A DNA stretch of 64,000 nucleotides, from positions 17,709-81,708 of the forward strand of contig JAKFVU010000012.1 in NCBI GenBank assembly GCA_021732025.1. The letters run 5' to 3'. The translations under genes were made by a program, and so were the position numbers. This stretch comes from Candidatus Obscuribacterales bacterium (lineage in GTDB: Bacteria > Cyanobacteriota > Vampirovibrionia > Obscuribacterales > Obscuribacteraceae). Shown piece by piece: positions 43,253 through 53,201 of the stretch; positions within the stretch are counted from its first letter, which is position 1; each line of letters opens with the position of its first letter. Below the pieces are notes generated by a model. It was not told where the DNA came from. It saw only the letters and a list, made by a program, of their open reading frames with translations, and ran no database searches.

Positions 43253-43376
43253 TGCAATTCAACAGCACTAAGGTCGTCCAATAATTCAGATTATTGGCAA
43301 TTAATACCTATCTGTTAATGCTAAAATTCCCTTCCAATATTACCCACAATCTATGGCGGGGATTCAAACAGGTTTT

Positions 43377-43733
43377 ATGAAAAAAGCTATTTTTGCTCTT
43401 GCTGCAATGGCAGCATTCTCAGTGAACAGTTTTGCCACACCTGAAGTTTCAGCTAAAGACGGAAGCAAGAGCTGGGCCAATTTCGTCGCAGGGAAAACCA
43501 CAGAAGACCGCTGGGCAAGCATTGGCAAAGCTGCTCCTAAATTGCTTGGTATGACCAGAGCCGAGGTAGAGAACTGCATGGGCAAAGGCACTTACAGCGA
43601 TAAGCAAGAAGAACTTATGTATTTGATTTCGGACGATAGCGATAAAGCTAATGTCTTCGATAACATCAGCATTTCGTTCGACAGAAACGGTAAAGTCAAA
43701 AGCTTCGTCATTGTCACTAAGTCAAAAGACTAG
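43377..43733 (+). CDS. Small exported protein, possibly BamE/SmpA-like
   Basis: 118 residues from MKKAIFALAAMAAFSVNSFA, a clear signal peptide without a lipobox Cys. The mature part has LLGMTRAEVENCMGKG followed by a beta-strand pattern (ISISFDRNGKVKSFVIV), reminiscent of the BamE-type 'GMtkaqVxxllG' fold. This is only resemblance; an outer-membrane assembly role is not shown. Confidence 0.6.
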   Translation: MKKAIFALAAMAAFSVNSFATPEVSAKDGSKSWANFVAGKTTEDRWASIGKAAPKLLGMTRAEVENCMGKGTYSDKQEELMYLISDDSDKANVFDNISISFDRNGKVKSFVIVTKSKD

Positions 43734-43766
43734 AGCTGCTCTAAGGCTCAATAACGGGTAATCAAT

Positions 43767-46550
43767 TTGGCTTCTAACCGCATAGATGACTTTATTGCGG
43801 CGCTTCAAGATGAAATCGAAGCAGTCAAAAAGAGTAAGGCCGGGGCCACACGAATTGTCGATGGTAGGCTAACTAGCCAAATTGGCGATAACTACATTTA
43901 CACCTTCACGGCCTCGCGCTTCTTTGGCGGAGACGATGATTCGCCGGCTCTAATCGAAGTAGAAGGTCAAACCCTTGACTGCTCTTTGGTGGCCACTGAC
44001 GGTCTGTCGGTGCAAATTGCCGTAACTTCCTCAGTGGCAGCCACAATTGGCCACGAGGTTAAAACGGCCTTGCTCTCAAGCAATCGCTCTCTGATTTTGC
44101 TGCGCTTAGTGAACAAATTCAAAGAAGCAAAGAATAAAAAGCCGGACGCCTTTGCATTTGCTGAACAGGTCTTTTCAGGCTCGTCTAAGGCCTTAGTTAA
44201 GGTCGGCACCATGCCGACCTACACCTATCAGCCTAACAACGCTCCAAACCCATCACAAGCCTCGGCTATAAACAATTCGTTCAGTAACTCACTTGCCGTT
44301 ATCTGGGGACCACCTGGCACCGGTAAAACTCGCACCATAGCTAGAGCGGTCGAAGCGCATCTTAATGCTGGCAGGCGAGTGCTTCTGGTGTCACACGCCA
44401 ATACCGCAGTGGATGCAGCACTTGAAGACATCGCCGCCCAACTAGCCGACACCTATTATTCCCAGGGCAAAATCATTCGCCTTGGTCTTCCCAAAAATCC
44501 GAGCTTACCCAAACAGTATCCTCTAGTCATTCTCGACAAAGTGGTGGCAGCGAGCAACGCTCATTTATTGAGCGAACGAGAATATCTAGAGGCACAATTG
44601 CAGCCACTTGAAGAAGCAATGAAACACTGGCTAGCCTTGCAAAAAGCAGCGAATACCGCCCGGGAATTAGAAAAAGAAATACAACGGCCCAAGCAGGTTG
44701 AAAATAATCAGCAGCGTTTGCAGCAGGTACTTTCAGATATTGCTCACGCTCAAGCACAACTGCAACAAGCGCATAGAGACTTGTCGCTGGCGCAACGAGG
44801 AATAGATGCAGCCACCCAAGAAACACACATCAAAGATCTCAATATCTTCATTTCTACTCGCCAAGGTTTCGTCGCCGAATTTGAGAATAAGCTGAAAGAA
44901 GCTAGCAACCAAACCCTGCTCAACGAAGCAAAGCTAGAACAAGCCCATCTCGAACTAGACCGCCTGATGGAGTCTACAGGCCTTACTCCAAATGATGTTG
45001 GTAAATATATTGCTGGCAACCAACCAAAAATAAATGCCTGCATTACGCGCATCACCGAAATTGAAAGAGTTATCGAGACCGGTGCAAGTAAAGTAATAAA
45101 CGAAGCGCGAGTAGTCGGCACGACATTGAGCAAACTATTTCTCAGCAATCTCTTGGCTGAGCAAACCTTCGACGTTTTAATTGTCGACGAATCGAGCATG
45201 GTGCCGATGCCTCACCTGTACTGGGCCCTGAGCAAAACTACAACAGCGGTAACGCTAGTTGGCGACTTCAAACAACTGCCACCCATAGTTGTAGCTGATA
45301 CCAAAGCAGCAAAAAGATGGCTTGGTGAAAGTATATTTGACGAACTAAATATCGCTACAGTAGAAAAAGCAGCCGACAGCGAGCTAGTATCTATGCTCAA
45401 TACGCAGTATCGAATGACACCTGAAATTGCTGCCGTCTCGAGCAAACTATTTTATGGCGGAATGCTCAAAAGTGCGGATAGCACAAAATTACTGGGCATT
45501 AGGGACTCTGTATTTGGTGACAGCCGCATAGTGATTGTTGATACATCACAAGTTAACCCATGGTGCACTGTGCCAGCCAGTGGCAGCAGAATAAATCTAT
45601 ATTCTGCCGGCCTCGCCATAAACCTATCGCAACGACTACTGCACGAACATCCGCAAATTTCAGTCGGCGTAGCGACACCCTATCGCCCACAAGCAGAACT
45701 TATCGCCAAATCTGTCAACGAAGCTGGCTTCGGCGAGCGAGCTATGGTCAGCACAGTGCACCGCTTTCAAGGCGGGGAATCATCAGCAATTATTTTTGAT
45801 TGCGTCGACGGCCGAGGAAGCAAAAAATCTATGCTTGACGATTTCGTCAGCGACCAAATGAGCAGCAGCGGCGCCAAAACAATTGCAAGTGTTCTGCTCA
45901 ATGTCGCCTTGACTAGAGCACGAGGGCTCTTTGTGCTACTCGTAAACAAGCAATATTTTGTCGATAACCACCGCGGTGGAATTCTTTGTCAATTTATAGA
46001 CCAACTTTCGGCTAACGGAACGGTAATAAATGCTCGCCAAATAGATGATAGTTTTGTGGCACGAGCACTAGACGAATCTGGCATGCCCGTACCGGCACCG
46101 AGACGAACGGCCATTGCCAGCAGCAACACAGCGGTATTCAACGAAAAAGACTTCTGGAGCGCCTTTCGCAGCGATATAAACGCCACCCAAGAACAGGCCA
46201 TGATTGTCAGTCCGTTTCTCACAGTAAAACGCTGTGGCTTTTTCTTAGACCAGTTTGCCAATCTGGTGGCACGAGGCATCAAGCTAACGGTCTACACTAA
46301 ACCTGTTGATGAGCATCCGCAAAGGCACATGGTAAAAGAAGCAGAGACCGTAGTTTGTCAACTGCAGAACATTGGTGTCACCGTGGTACAGCGTTCTATG
46401 ATGCACCAGAAAGTCGCCATAATTGACGACCGCATAAGCTGGGAAGGCAGCCTCAATCTGCTTAGTCAAAACGATTCACTAGAACATATGCGACGGCTAG
46501 AAGGCACGGCCTTCGCTAGTGAAGTGCGAAAGAACTTGCGGTTGGATTAA
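43767..46550 (+). CDS. UPF1/DNA2-like SF1 helicase fused to a C-terminal phospholipase-D-type nuclease domain
   Basis: 927 residues. N-terminal OB/stalk-like region, Walker A IWGPPGTGKTRTIARAV (about 178), a long Gln/Glu-rich coiled coil (about 270-400), Walker B VLIVDESSMVPMPHLYWAL, GDFKQLPPIV, NTQYRMTPEIA and STVHRFQGGESSAIIFD (motifs III-V) and NVALTRARG (VI). The last ~140 residues have IVSPFLTVKRCG and a single HKD motif, MHQKVAIIDDRISWEGSLNLLS. One HKD means it would act as a dimer. Such fusions suggest nucleic-acid processing, repair or defence. TTG start with GGGTAA upstream. Confidence 0.87.
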   Translation: MASNRIDDFIAALQDEIEAVKKSKAGATRIVDGRLTSQIGDNYIYTFTASRFFGGDDDSPALIEVEGQTLDCSLVATDGLSVQIAVTSSVAATIGHEVKTALLSSNRSLILLRLVNKFKEAKNKKPDAFAFAEQVFSGSSKALVKVGTMPTYTYQPNNAPNPSQASAINNSFSNSLAVIWGPPGTGKTRTIARAVEAHLNAGRRVLLVSHANTAVDAALEDIAAQLADTYYSQGKIIRLGLPKNPSLPKQYPLVILDKVVAASNAHLLSEREYLEAQLQPLEEAMKHWLALQKAANTARELEKEIQRPKQVENNQQRLQQVLSDIAHAQAQLQQAHRDLSLAQRGIDAATQETHIKDLNIFISTRQGFVAEFENKLKEASNQTLLNEAKLEQAHLELDRLMESTGLTPNDVGKYIAGNQPKINACITRITEIERVIETGASKVINEARVVGTTLSKLFLSNLLAEQTFDVLIVDESSMVPMPHLYWALSKTTTAVTLVGDFKQLPPIVVADTKAAKRWLGESIFDELNIATVEKAADSELVSMLNTQYRMTPEIAAVSSKLFYGGMLKSADSTKLLGIRDSVFGDSRIVIVDTSQVNPWCTVPASGSRINLYSAGLAINLSQRLLHEHPQISVGVATPYRPQAELIAKSVNEAGFGERAMVSTVHRFQGGESSAIIFDCVDGRGSKKSMLDDFVSDQMSSSGAKTIASVLLNVALTRARGLFVLLVNKQYFVDNHRGGILCQFIDQLSANGTVINARQIDDSFVARALDESGMPVPAPRRTAIASSNTAVFNEKDFWSAFRSDINATQEQAMIVSPFLTVKRCGFFLDQFANLVARGIKLTVYTKPVDEHPQRHMVKEAETVVCQLQNIGVTVVQRSMMHQKVAIIDDRISWEGSLNLLSQNDSLEHMRRLEGTAFASEVRKNLRLD

Positions 46551-46565
46551 GATCCTAAAATTTTG

Positions 46566-47753
46566 CTACGGGCACCCGTTCAAAGAACCCATGTGTTCAC
46601 ATCTTTCAATGTTAATTGCATCCGGTGTACGCTCTTTGTTATGAGCAATGAGCCTGTCTTTACTGCAATATAGCAATCCTCTGAACACTGGCTTGATTAG
46701 CCAGTTTCCAGTGATGTCTACCAAGCCATATTTCGTGGCTATATTAGGAACAGAGTTAGCACCAGAATTAGTACCACTAGTTGTAGTTGCCATTGGATCT
46801 GTGGCACCCACGACAGCTCTATCATCGATAAAGTCAATGGCGAACACATAGTTACGCATCTGTGGTTTCTTAACGACATCGACCCACTCAACAGACTCTG
46901 CATCTGACTTAGGAAAACTGGCTAGGTTTCTGAATACAACAGGCTGCCCATACAAGTTCTTGGCGCCTAAGTTCGGAGGGTGCTGGTTCACAGCCAGGGG
47001 TATAAATTCTCCACGATAATCAACATATCCAGACTGCCCTCGGCGCTGACACTGTACTTGACCATAGCTATTGCAATAATTAGGATAGACAGTTTCATCC
47101 AAGGTGCGCAGCTTCTTTCCTTTACCGTCGAGCACGACCAAGGGCATGGGTGAGTCGCCTAAATCTTTCTTTGTTTCTACAGCAATTATAGTGTCGTGGC
47201 CGACGTCCTTTATCAATGAATACTTGCATCCAGTAATAGGCCTTCCATCGGGCTCGCAATAACCGTATTCCCATCTGTCGGTTCGCACAACCAACCTATC
47301 AGGGTGAACACTGGCACCAAAATCGACCATCTCAGCGCAGACCGGGTCAGTCAAATACGACAAATGTGAAACCAACTCAACTCCATTGCGGTCGAGCAAC
47401 TTCCATGCCGTATTGCGTAATGCGGGACGAAGGTAATCTGGCAGCCAAGCAAACGAATCGCTAGACTGCCGCACCTTTACCCAGAAGGTATCAGTCTTTC
47501 GCATGTAGATAATCTGAAGGTATTTGGGTTTAATTACCCATTGCCCTTGGCCATTAATAACGCCAATAAATGCCTTCTTAGAGTTCTTATCGTCACTACT
47601 TCTAAAAAAATCGGCTAAGGTAAAATTCCCAGATAGCGAATTGATGAAGAGAAAACCTGCCAGCACGACAGCAGCGACGAAGAGCAACAGGCCACCCAAG
47701 CGGAGCCCTGCAAAAGCTGGTCGGTTGAAGAAAGAAAGTAGTCGCACATTCAT
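46566..47753 (-). CDS. Membrane-anchored WG-repeat-like protein
   Basis: 395 residues. One N-terminal membrane helix (LGGLLLFVAAVVLAGFLFI), then degenerate WG-type repeats: AFIGVINGQGQWVIKPKY, WEYGYCEPDGRPITGCKY, SGYVDYRGEF and KYGLVDITGNWLIKPVF. The repeats are fewer and more diverged than in the protein at 3318-4394. Probably an extracytoplasmic binding protein. Confidence 0.72.
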   Translation of the reverse strand: MNVRLLSFFNRPAFAGLRLGGLLLFVAAVVLAGFLFINSLSGNFTLADFFRSSDDKNSKKAFIGVINGQGQWVIKPKYLQIIYMRKTDTFWVKVRQSSDSFAWLPDYLRPALRNTAWKLLDRNGVELVSHLSYLTDPVCAEMVDFGASVHPDRLVVRTDRWEYGYCEPDGRPITGCKYSLIKDVGHDTIIAVETKKDLGDSPMPLVVLDGKGKKLRTLDETVYPNYCNSYGQVQCQRRGQSGYVDYRGEFIPLAVNQHPPNLGAKNLYGQPVVFRNLASFPKSDAESVEWVDVVKKPQMRNYVFAIDFIDDRAVVGATDPMATTTSGTNSGANSVPNIATKYGLVDITGNWLIKPVFRGLLYCSKDRLIAHNKERTPDAINIERCEHMGSLNGCP

Positions 47754-47865
47754 GGGTGAGCTTTTAGGCCTTATGGTTTTACTACCACTATAAAGCGATA
47801 GTAACGCCTCGCATAGCCGGTTTTGCCCACTTAGACCTGTAAAGTTGAAATCTCTCTATTCAAAC

Positions 47866-48600
47866 TCACTGATGACGCTCAGTCGCTTCTTTCTTATATT
47901 CTTCAATCGAAACCAAAGCGGCACGGTAACGCACTTTCTCTAAATCTTCGGCCTTCTGAAAAATGTCCAAAGCTGCTTTAGCAATTACAGCATTTGAACT
48001 AGCACTCTCTTCATCGTCGCCTACAGGAAGTGCTCCCTGCACTTGATCTAGTGCCTTATTGATACTGAGAACATCTTCACGCCAACTATTCCAAAGTGGA
48101 TTGATGCGAGCTTCAATTGCCTTGGTTACCTTACGACCGTTGGTATCAATATCGTTGATGTCTTCACAAAGCAAATGCACGATTGGCTCTAAAGTGTTGA
48201 CATAAAGCACGAGCCATTCTTTGCGCGGGGGAAGATACTTCTTATTAGCATCAATCATTTGAGCTGATATTGACGCAGGGCTCTGTTCCAGAGGGGCATC
48301 ATTGACGGTCATACGTGGACGCGTCGCTTCCAGAAAGAGGTTGATGGCCTGCTGCTTAAGCTGGTTGAGAGTTAGCCTTGTATCACGAAGATCGCTGAGC
48401 ATTTCTTCTGGGGCCATCTGCTCGGCATCGCTGGTGGTGCGTTTAGCTAAATGCAAACCAGACGAAGTCGAAAAACTTGTAGCCTTAACGGCTTCGGCAT
48501 CGGCCGCAAACACTGGTGAACCGGCTGTTACCAATAGCTGCAACGACAGAGCAGAACTCAATAGCGCTACTCGACCAACCAATGAATTGACTGAAAACAT
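47866..48600 (-). CDS. Secreted protein of unknown function
   Basis: 244 residues from ATG MFSVNSLVGRV (GGAG about 9 nt upstream). Signal peptide ends LVTAGSPVFAAD. The mature part is predominantly helical and acidic (LSDLRDTRLTLNQLKQQAINLFLE; ALDIFQKAEDLEKVRYRAAL). No family recognised. It follows the next upstream gene with a short gap, so they are likely co-transcribed. Confidence 0.6.
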   Translation of the reverse strand: MFSVNSLVGRVALLSSALSLQLLVTAGSPVFAADAEAVKATSFSTSSGLHLAKRTTSDAEQMAPEEMLSDLRDTRLTLNQLKQQAINLFLEATRPRMTVNDAPLEQSPASISAQMIDANKKYLPPRKEWLVLYVNTLEPIVHLLCEDINDIDTNGRKVTKAIEARINPLWNSWREDVLSINKALDQVQGALPVGDDEESASSNAVIAKAALDIFQKAEDLEKVRYRAALVSIEEYKKEATERHQ

Positions 48601-48623
48601 TGAACCCATCTCCAGAAGCAAAA

Positions 48624-49400
48624 TTACAGAGTAAACAAACTGTCTGACAAACCCTTATTAAAATCAAGTTGGTCAAAGAAAACAAAGGCATTTGGATGCC
48701 CATCTTTGTAAGTATTCCAGGCAACTGGAATCTTTGTCTTTGCACTCAAATAGACCACATGCACAAACGAACTTCCCACAATTGCTTCTTCGCCTTTCTT
48801 CTCGCGCATCACAAGAACCAAAACAGGCTCCTTAAATGGCGCGAGCTTAACCGGCGCAGAGACAGTGGCAACCGCACCGCCAGCCACTTGGCGTTTTAGC
48901 GAAGATGATAATGAAAGAAAATCACTTTGAGCTAAGCTAAATCCGGTAGGCAATTTCAATGTGCGCGAATCTGGCTGCAGTGTCATTTTGACCAAGCTCA
49001 GCGTACCGCCGCCTTTGCCGCGAATGGCACCATCGCTCTGTTTGACCACGACAGATCCGTTGCGATAGTCGAGTGACTTAATCTCGGCGCGCAGAAGCTC
49101 TCGCTGCTTAAAAGATAGGTAAGCACCGCCGTAGTCTTTCCACTTGTCGTTTTTGACAGTGAACAACTGACAGAAACACTGATAGTCACGCAAGTTAGAG
49201 GCGGCAGAACTGAGGCTGTCCAAATAGGGCATTCCCACTGTTGTCTTGGCAAGCTTGTCAACTGTCTCGTTGTCGGGCAGGCTGTTTTCAAGGTCTTGCT
49301 TGCTTATGGCAAGAGCGCTAGGGCAAACAGACAAAATTATGGTAGTTATGGCGGCAAGACTCAAGCCCAGCCGGGATAACCATTGCCTACGAGGAATCAA
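48624..49400 (-). CDS. Secreted protein of unknown function
   Basis: 258 residues from TTG with GGAG upstream. Signal peptide LGLSLAAITTIILSVCPSALA. The mature part is beta-rich with a basic character (AYLSFKQRELLRAEIKSLDYRNGSVVVK) and a C-terminal strand region (IPVAWNTYKDGHPNAFVFFDQLDF). The pattern resembles DUF1571-like exported proteins, but I cannot confirm that. Pairs with the gene at 47866-48600. Confidence 0.6.
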   Translation of the reverse strand: MIPRRQWLSRLGLSLAAITTIILSVCPSALAISKQDLENSLPDNETVDKLAKTTVGMPYLDSLSSAASNLRDYQCFCQLFTVKNDKWKDYGGAYLSFKQRELLRAEIKSLDYRNGSVVVKQSDGAIRGKGGGTLSLVKMTLQPDSRTLKLPTGFSLAQSDFLSLSSSLKRQVAGGAVATVSAPVKLAPFKEPVLVLVMREKKGEEAIVGSSFVHVVYLSAKTKIPVAWNTYKDGHPNAFVFFDQLDFNKGLSDSLFTL

Positions 49401-49514
49401 AAGCGATTTCTCCGGTTAGGAATACCTGAACGCAATTCGAGAGCTGATAGAGCCCCCAAGGCAATAATCTATCACGTCGGCAGCCAGATTTAGTTGGCTC
49501 GGCTACCTAAAGCC

Positions 49515-51272
49515 TTAAACACTTGGCAGCTGAAAGCTTAGCTTAGCGCCCCCGGCTGGGGCATTCTCGGCACGAATATTGCCACCGTGACGCTCGACAA
49601 TTGTCTTACAAACAGTAAGACCCAAACCAGTGGATGGCACATTTTGCTGAGACTGGTTCTCAGCCTGCTGATACGCAGCGAAAATAGTAGCCAAAGCATT
49701 CTCAGGAATACCCGAACCGCTATCGGTCACAGAGAAGTGCACCACACTTTTTACCAGCCGCGACTCAACCTCAATAGTGAGACCCTCGGGGGTAAATTTA
49801 ATAGCATTAGAAAGAAGGTTGATTAGAACGCGCTCGAGCTCCCATTTGTTGCACGCCACCATGGCAAATTCTGCTCTGGACAACACATTTATCTGTTTCT
49901 TCAGGGCCAGACTGCGAACCGCATCAATGGCATCGCTGACAACAGTTTGATTGATGCAAAAATCGAAATCACGACTATCATCATTGCTATTCTCGTCAGC
50001 GCAATTGAGCTGATTGAGCAAAATGTCCAAGCGTTCAACATTGCTCTTCACCGCCCTAACGTGCTTACTATCTACTGTTGCCAAAGCGGCACAGGCCTCC
50101 TTAACTTGGGCCAGCGGCGAACCTAACTCGCTAGTCAAATATGTACTCATCTGTTCGCGCACAAGAGAAATGTTGGTGGCATCGGTTATATCTATAGCTA
50201 TAGCAAAATACGATTGATACAGCTCACTCCAGCTTACGGTCCAACTTGTGTGAATAGGCATCGAGCGACAATTGCTCAAAGTCAATTTGGTCGTCATCTT
50301 TTTGCCAGCATCACGAATACTTCGAGACTCTCGCGCACTTTCAAAAACAGTTTCAAGACGCAACCGGACAGCGGCATCGAACAGCTCAAAGAACGCGACT
50401 TTACCAGCGATTTGAGAGTCAAGCTGCAACCAGTTAAGGGCAGTGTGATTAGCCATGAGTATTTGTCCATTGCCATCAAGGCGACAGATCAATGCCGGAG
50501 ACATCTCGTATAGTTTCTTCTGCTCATCGTAAGCAGATCTGAGCTCGTCGCTGATTGAGTGCAGACTCTTATCAATTGCCTCAATTTCAGTCGGGGCTTC
50601 GATAACAGAGTTTAACTCTTTGCCACCACCTAGTCTTCTGGCATTCTCAAGGATAACTGACAGAGGCCGATATACCAGCTGAATAATTAGCAAAGTCATT
50701 GCCACTAATGACAGTGTCAAGGCAAACCAACCACCAAGCAAATAATTACGCAGAGCTGCACTTCTGGCTAAGTTGTCTGCTTCAACACGGTTGCGCTCAT
50801 CAGTGGCCTCTCGTGCCGCACCAAGCAATATTTCAAACAAGACCAGCGATTTCTCAGCATTGGCATTGGCTCCCGAGCCATTGCCTTGAGCTGGGGCCGC
50901 GGCAAAGTCGCGCAGTTTTGAAGCATAGCCTTTAGCAAGCTCTAACTGTTTTCTCTTTTGCGGAGAAAGCACTGATAAACTCAGTATGTCACCGATGCGT
51001 CCACTCCACTCTTTAGGCAAAGTAGACTCTTGCAGCATAGGGTCCATGATATGACTATCGGTTTGAAATTTGACAAAAGTCATATATTCAAAAAGATCGA
51101 TAATCAGTTTATTAATGCGCTTAGAACACTCTTCAGCTTCAAGCTCATGTTTAATAGCGCTATCGGCAAGACCAAGTTGATAGTTGATCATGGCCAAGAA
51201 CGAGAGCTGACAGACAAGCGGCAGCGCAAAGAGTATCAGACCAGCCAAGGCCAGCGACATCCGCTTCTTCAT
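49515..51272 (-). CDS. Sensor histidine kinase lacking the phospho-acceptor His, catalytic domain intact
   Basis: 585 residues: membrane helices at ~5-27 and ~177-200 with a ~150-residue external domain, HAMP-like linker (201-250), PAS (255-380), a DHp-like region and an HATPase_c domain. The H-box reads LT-S381-ELGSPLAQV, with Ser where SHELRTPL has His. The ATP-binding boxes are complete: N-box RVLINLLSNAIKF (485-492), G1 DSGSGI (517-522) and G2 STGLGLTV (547-554). It can probably bind ATP but cannot autophosphorylate in the normal way. It overlaps the upstream kinase by ATGA. Confidence 0.9.
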   Translation of the reverse strand: MKKRMSLALAGLILFALPLVCQLSFLAMINYQLGLADSAIKHELEAEECSKRINKLIIDLFEYMTFVKFQTDSHIMDPMLQESTLPKEWSGRIGDILSLSVLSPQKRKQLELAKGYASKLRDFAAAPAQGNGSGANANAEKSLVLFEILLGAAREATDERNRVEADNLARSAALRNYLLGGWFALTLSLVAMTLLIIQLVYRPLSVILENARRLGGGKELNSVIEAPTEIEAIDKSLHSISDELRSAYDEQKKLYEMSPALICRLDGNGQILMANHTALNWLQLDSQIAGKVAFFELFDAAVRLRLETVFESARESRSIRDAGKKMTTKLTLSNCRSMPIHTSWTVSWSELYQSYFAIAIDITDATNISLVREQMSTYLTSELGSPLAQVKEACAALATVDSKHVRAVKSNVERLDILLNQLNCADENSNDDSRDFDFCINQTVVSDAIDAVRSLALKKQINVLSRAEFAMVACNKWELERVLINLLSNAIKFTPEGLTIEVESRLVKSVVHFSVTDSGSGIPENALATIFAAYQQAENQSQQNVPSTGLGLTVCKTIVERHGGNIRAENAPAGGAKLSFQLPSV

Positions 51273-53122
51273 GGTTGACCTCGATGAGGTTGTCCTTGAT
51301 GTAGTTTCTCAGCGCTGCTATCAACCACATCAGAAAATTCAATAGAGGCTTCACTGTATTGGCCGTCGACTCGCTGCAAAGACAACTTGGCACTATGACC
51401 ACGCAAGACTGTCTCAACTAGATAGAACGACATCGGCAAAGCGAGCGAAAGAATCGAGTCTTGAGTCACTAAACTTAACTGCCGGCCAGATGCAAGAGAT
51501 GCAGAGCCCTGTGACGATTGCATTTTCAAATTGAGAGTGACTACTCCAGCACCGGGCCGTATGGTGGCAGTGAACAGATCGCCTGGCAGCGCAGTTTGCA
51601 ATAAAAAGCCAAAGACAATCTCGAACACTTTCTGCAGCTGTAACAAATCACCGGCAATAGTCTGCGTGCCTCCAATTACTTCTAACTCAACTTCATCATG
51701 CCCCTTAGAGACACGCTCTAGAGATAGCTCTGTCACTTCGAGCAAGTCAACGGCTGCCAAATTCAAGCCCAAATTGCCTGACTCAATCTTCTTCCAATCA
51801 AGAACATCAGTAACTAGCTCAGTCAGCTTGGTACTCTGAGTAAAGCCGCTCGCTAGCGCTAGTCGTTGATCGGCGCCAAGTTCAGGGCCTTTGGTAGCCT
51901 CTAATAACTGGAAGGCCATTGAAATAGACATTAGCGGTGTGCGCAGGTCATGGTTGAGCGAAGCAATAATGTCTTCGCGAAACATCTCAACCCTCTTTGC
52001 TTTAGTAATATCATGGGATATACAAAGGAACTCACGGGTACTAGCATTCCATCTTACAATCCACAAAAAATATGCATCAATGCCACTGGGGTCACTATGC
52101 TTCAGTTCCACTGTATGTGGTGCACTACTATTTTTTGCTTGAGCCAGACAGCTCTGCAGCAGACTCACCGAGTCATGCTCTAACAGGTCAAAGACCTTTG
52201 CCCCAATCAGTAGACTACTAGGATAACCCCAAAATACTTCCGACAACTGATTGACAGCAGTGAGGCGCCCTTCCTCGTTCACCGAGCAGAGAACATCGCC
52301 AGAATACTGCAAAACGGCAAGCTGCTGCTCATGCAGCTGATTGAGAGCGGCAATTGAACTAGCTAAACTGGCATCAAGCGCCTCAATTTCATCACCACCG
52401 CCAAGAGCCGCGAGCTTGTCACCGCGACTGTACTGTTCAATACGTGGTGGCAATTTTTGCAGACGCTTAACCAGAAGTTGATTAAAGGCCCAAAGGGAAA
52501 AAGCGCTGGCGAATGTAATAATTAGGATGCTACTGGCCGTAAGCAAAGCGACTGTCTGAGCCTCTTTTATTAAGGCCTCACGAGCCAATTCTTGCAGAGA
52601 ATTTTCGGCGGCCAAACTATGATTAAGTAGTGTTCTAGCCGACAAGGCAATCAGGTAAACTTCAAACCTGGTGCTATTCTGACGGCCGTGTACGTCAACT
52701 TTCGAAATTTGCTGATAGAGAGCCTTTAAGCGATCGCCTAACTCATTGAATTCTTCGGCAATGACTTTCATGCTTGGATTACGTGCCACAGCTTTGTCAA
52801 GCGAGATCTGTGACTTCTCCACCAGCTCCATAGTGCTGGCGCGAATAACCTGAGCCTGAGGACTGAAGATATCTTCTTTTACGACCGAGCTGTTCATGCC
52901 TTGCAAGAGCGCTACTTCAAACTGCTGCAATCCGACAAGAGCAGCTACCGAAGCGCTATGTTTCAAATACTCATCTTCAAGCCTTGCCAGTGACAGCGAG
53001 GCACCACTGACAATAACTAGTGCACTCAAAATTGAGGGCACCAGCAGCAACAATATTTTCAGACGCAGTGATAATGTCAATGGCACAGCAGAAATGCTAC
53101 CACTACTCGCACTACTAGACAC
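51269..53122 (-). CDS. Sensor histidine kinase with intact H-box but degenerate ATP-binding domain
   Basis: 617 residues with the same layout as its partner: helices ~21-47 and ~190-213, external domain, HAMP-like linker, PAS (265-375), DHp with an intact H-box IIASLN-H391-DLRTPLMSI. The following domain has the right length and strands, but the N-box reads KVFEIVFGFLLQTALPG (no Asn), the G1 DxGxG motif is absent (MQSSQGSAS) and G2 Gly residues are lost (SLALPMSFYLVET). It should accept phosphate but not bind ATP normally. GTG start without a clear ribosome site. It is divergent from the response regulator. Confidence 0.9.
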   Translation of the reverse strand: MSSSASSGSISAVPLTLSLRLKILLLLVPSILSALVIVSGASLSLARLEDEYLKHSASVAALVGLQQFEVALLQGMNSSVVKEDIFSPQAQVIRASTMELVEKSQISLDKAVARNPSMKVIAEEFNELGDRLKALYQQISKVDVHGRQNSTRFEVYLIALSARTLLNHSLAAENSLQELAREALIKEAQTVALLTASSILIITFASAFSLWAFNQLLVKRLQKLPPRIEQYSRGDKLAALGGGDEIEALDASLASSIAALNQLHEQQLAVLQYSGDVLCSVNEEGRLTAVNQLSEVFWGYPSSLLIGAKVFDLLEHDSVSLLQSCLAQAKNSSAPHTVELKHSDPSGIDAYFLWIVRWNASTREFLCISHDITKAKRVEMFREDIIASLNHDLRTPLMSISMAFQLLEATKGPELGADQRLALASGFTQSTKLTELVTDVLDWKKIESGNLGLNLAAVDLLEVTELSLERVSKGHDEVELEVIGGTQTIAGDLLQLQKVFEIVFGFLLQTALPGDLFTATIRPGAGVVTLNLKMQSSQGSASLASGRQLSLVTQDSILSLALPMSFYLVETVLRGHSAKLSLQRVDGQYSEASIEFSDVVDSSAEKLHQGQPHRGQP

Positions 53123-53136
53123 TACATTGTATTCGT

Positions 53137-53166
53137 AGACTTGCTACGGGCAGTCAAGGTATAATT
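53137..53166 (+). promoter_or_regulatory. Promoter of the response-regulator gene
   Basis: -10 TATAAT (53161-53166) with TAGACT (53137-53142) 18 bp upstream. A TTGACT on the opposite strand (53153-53158) could serve the kinase genes, but its -10 would fall next to the annotated GTG, so that kinase start may be slightly downstream. Confidence 0.5.
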
Positions 53167-53201
53167 TCGCTTTTGCATTTAAATAGGAACTCCCCGTCGG
53201 C

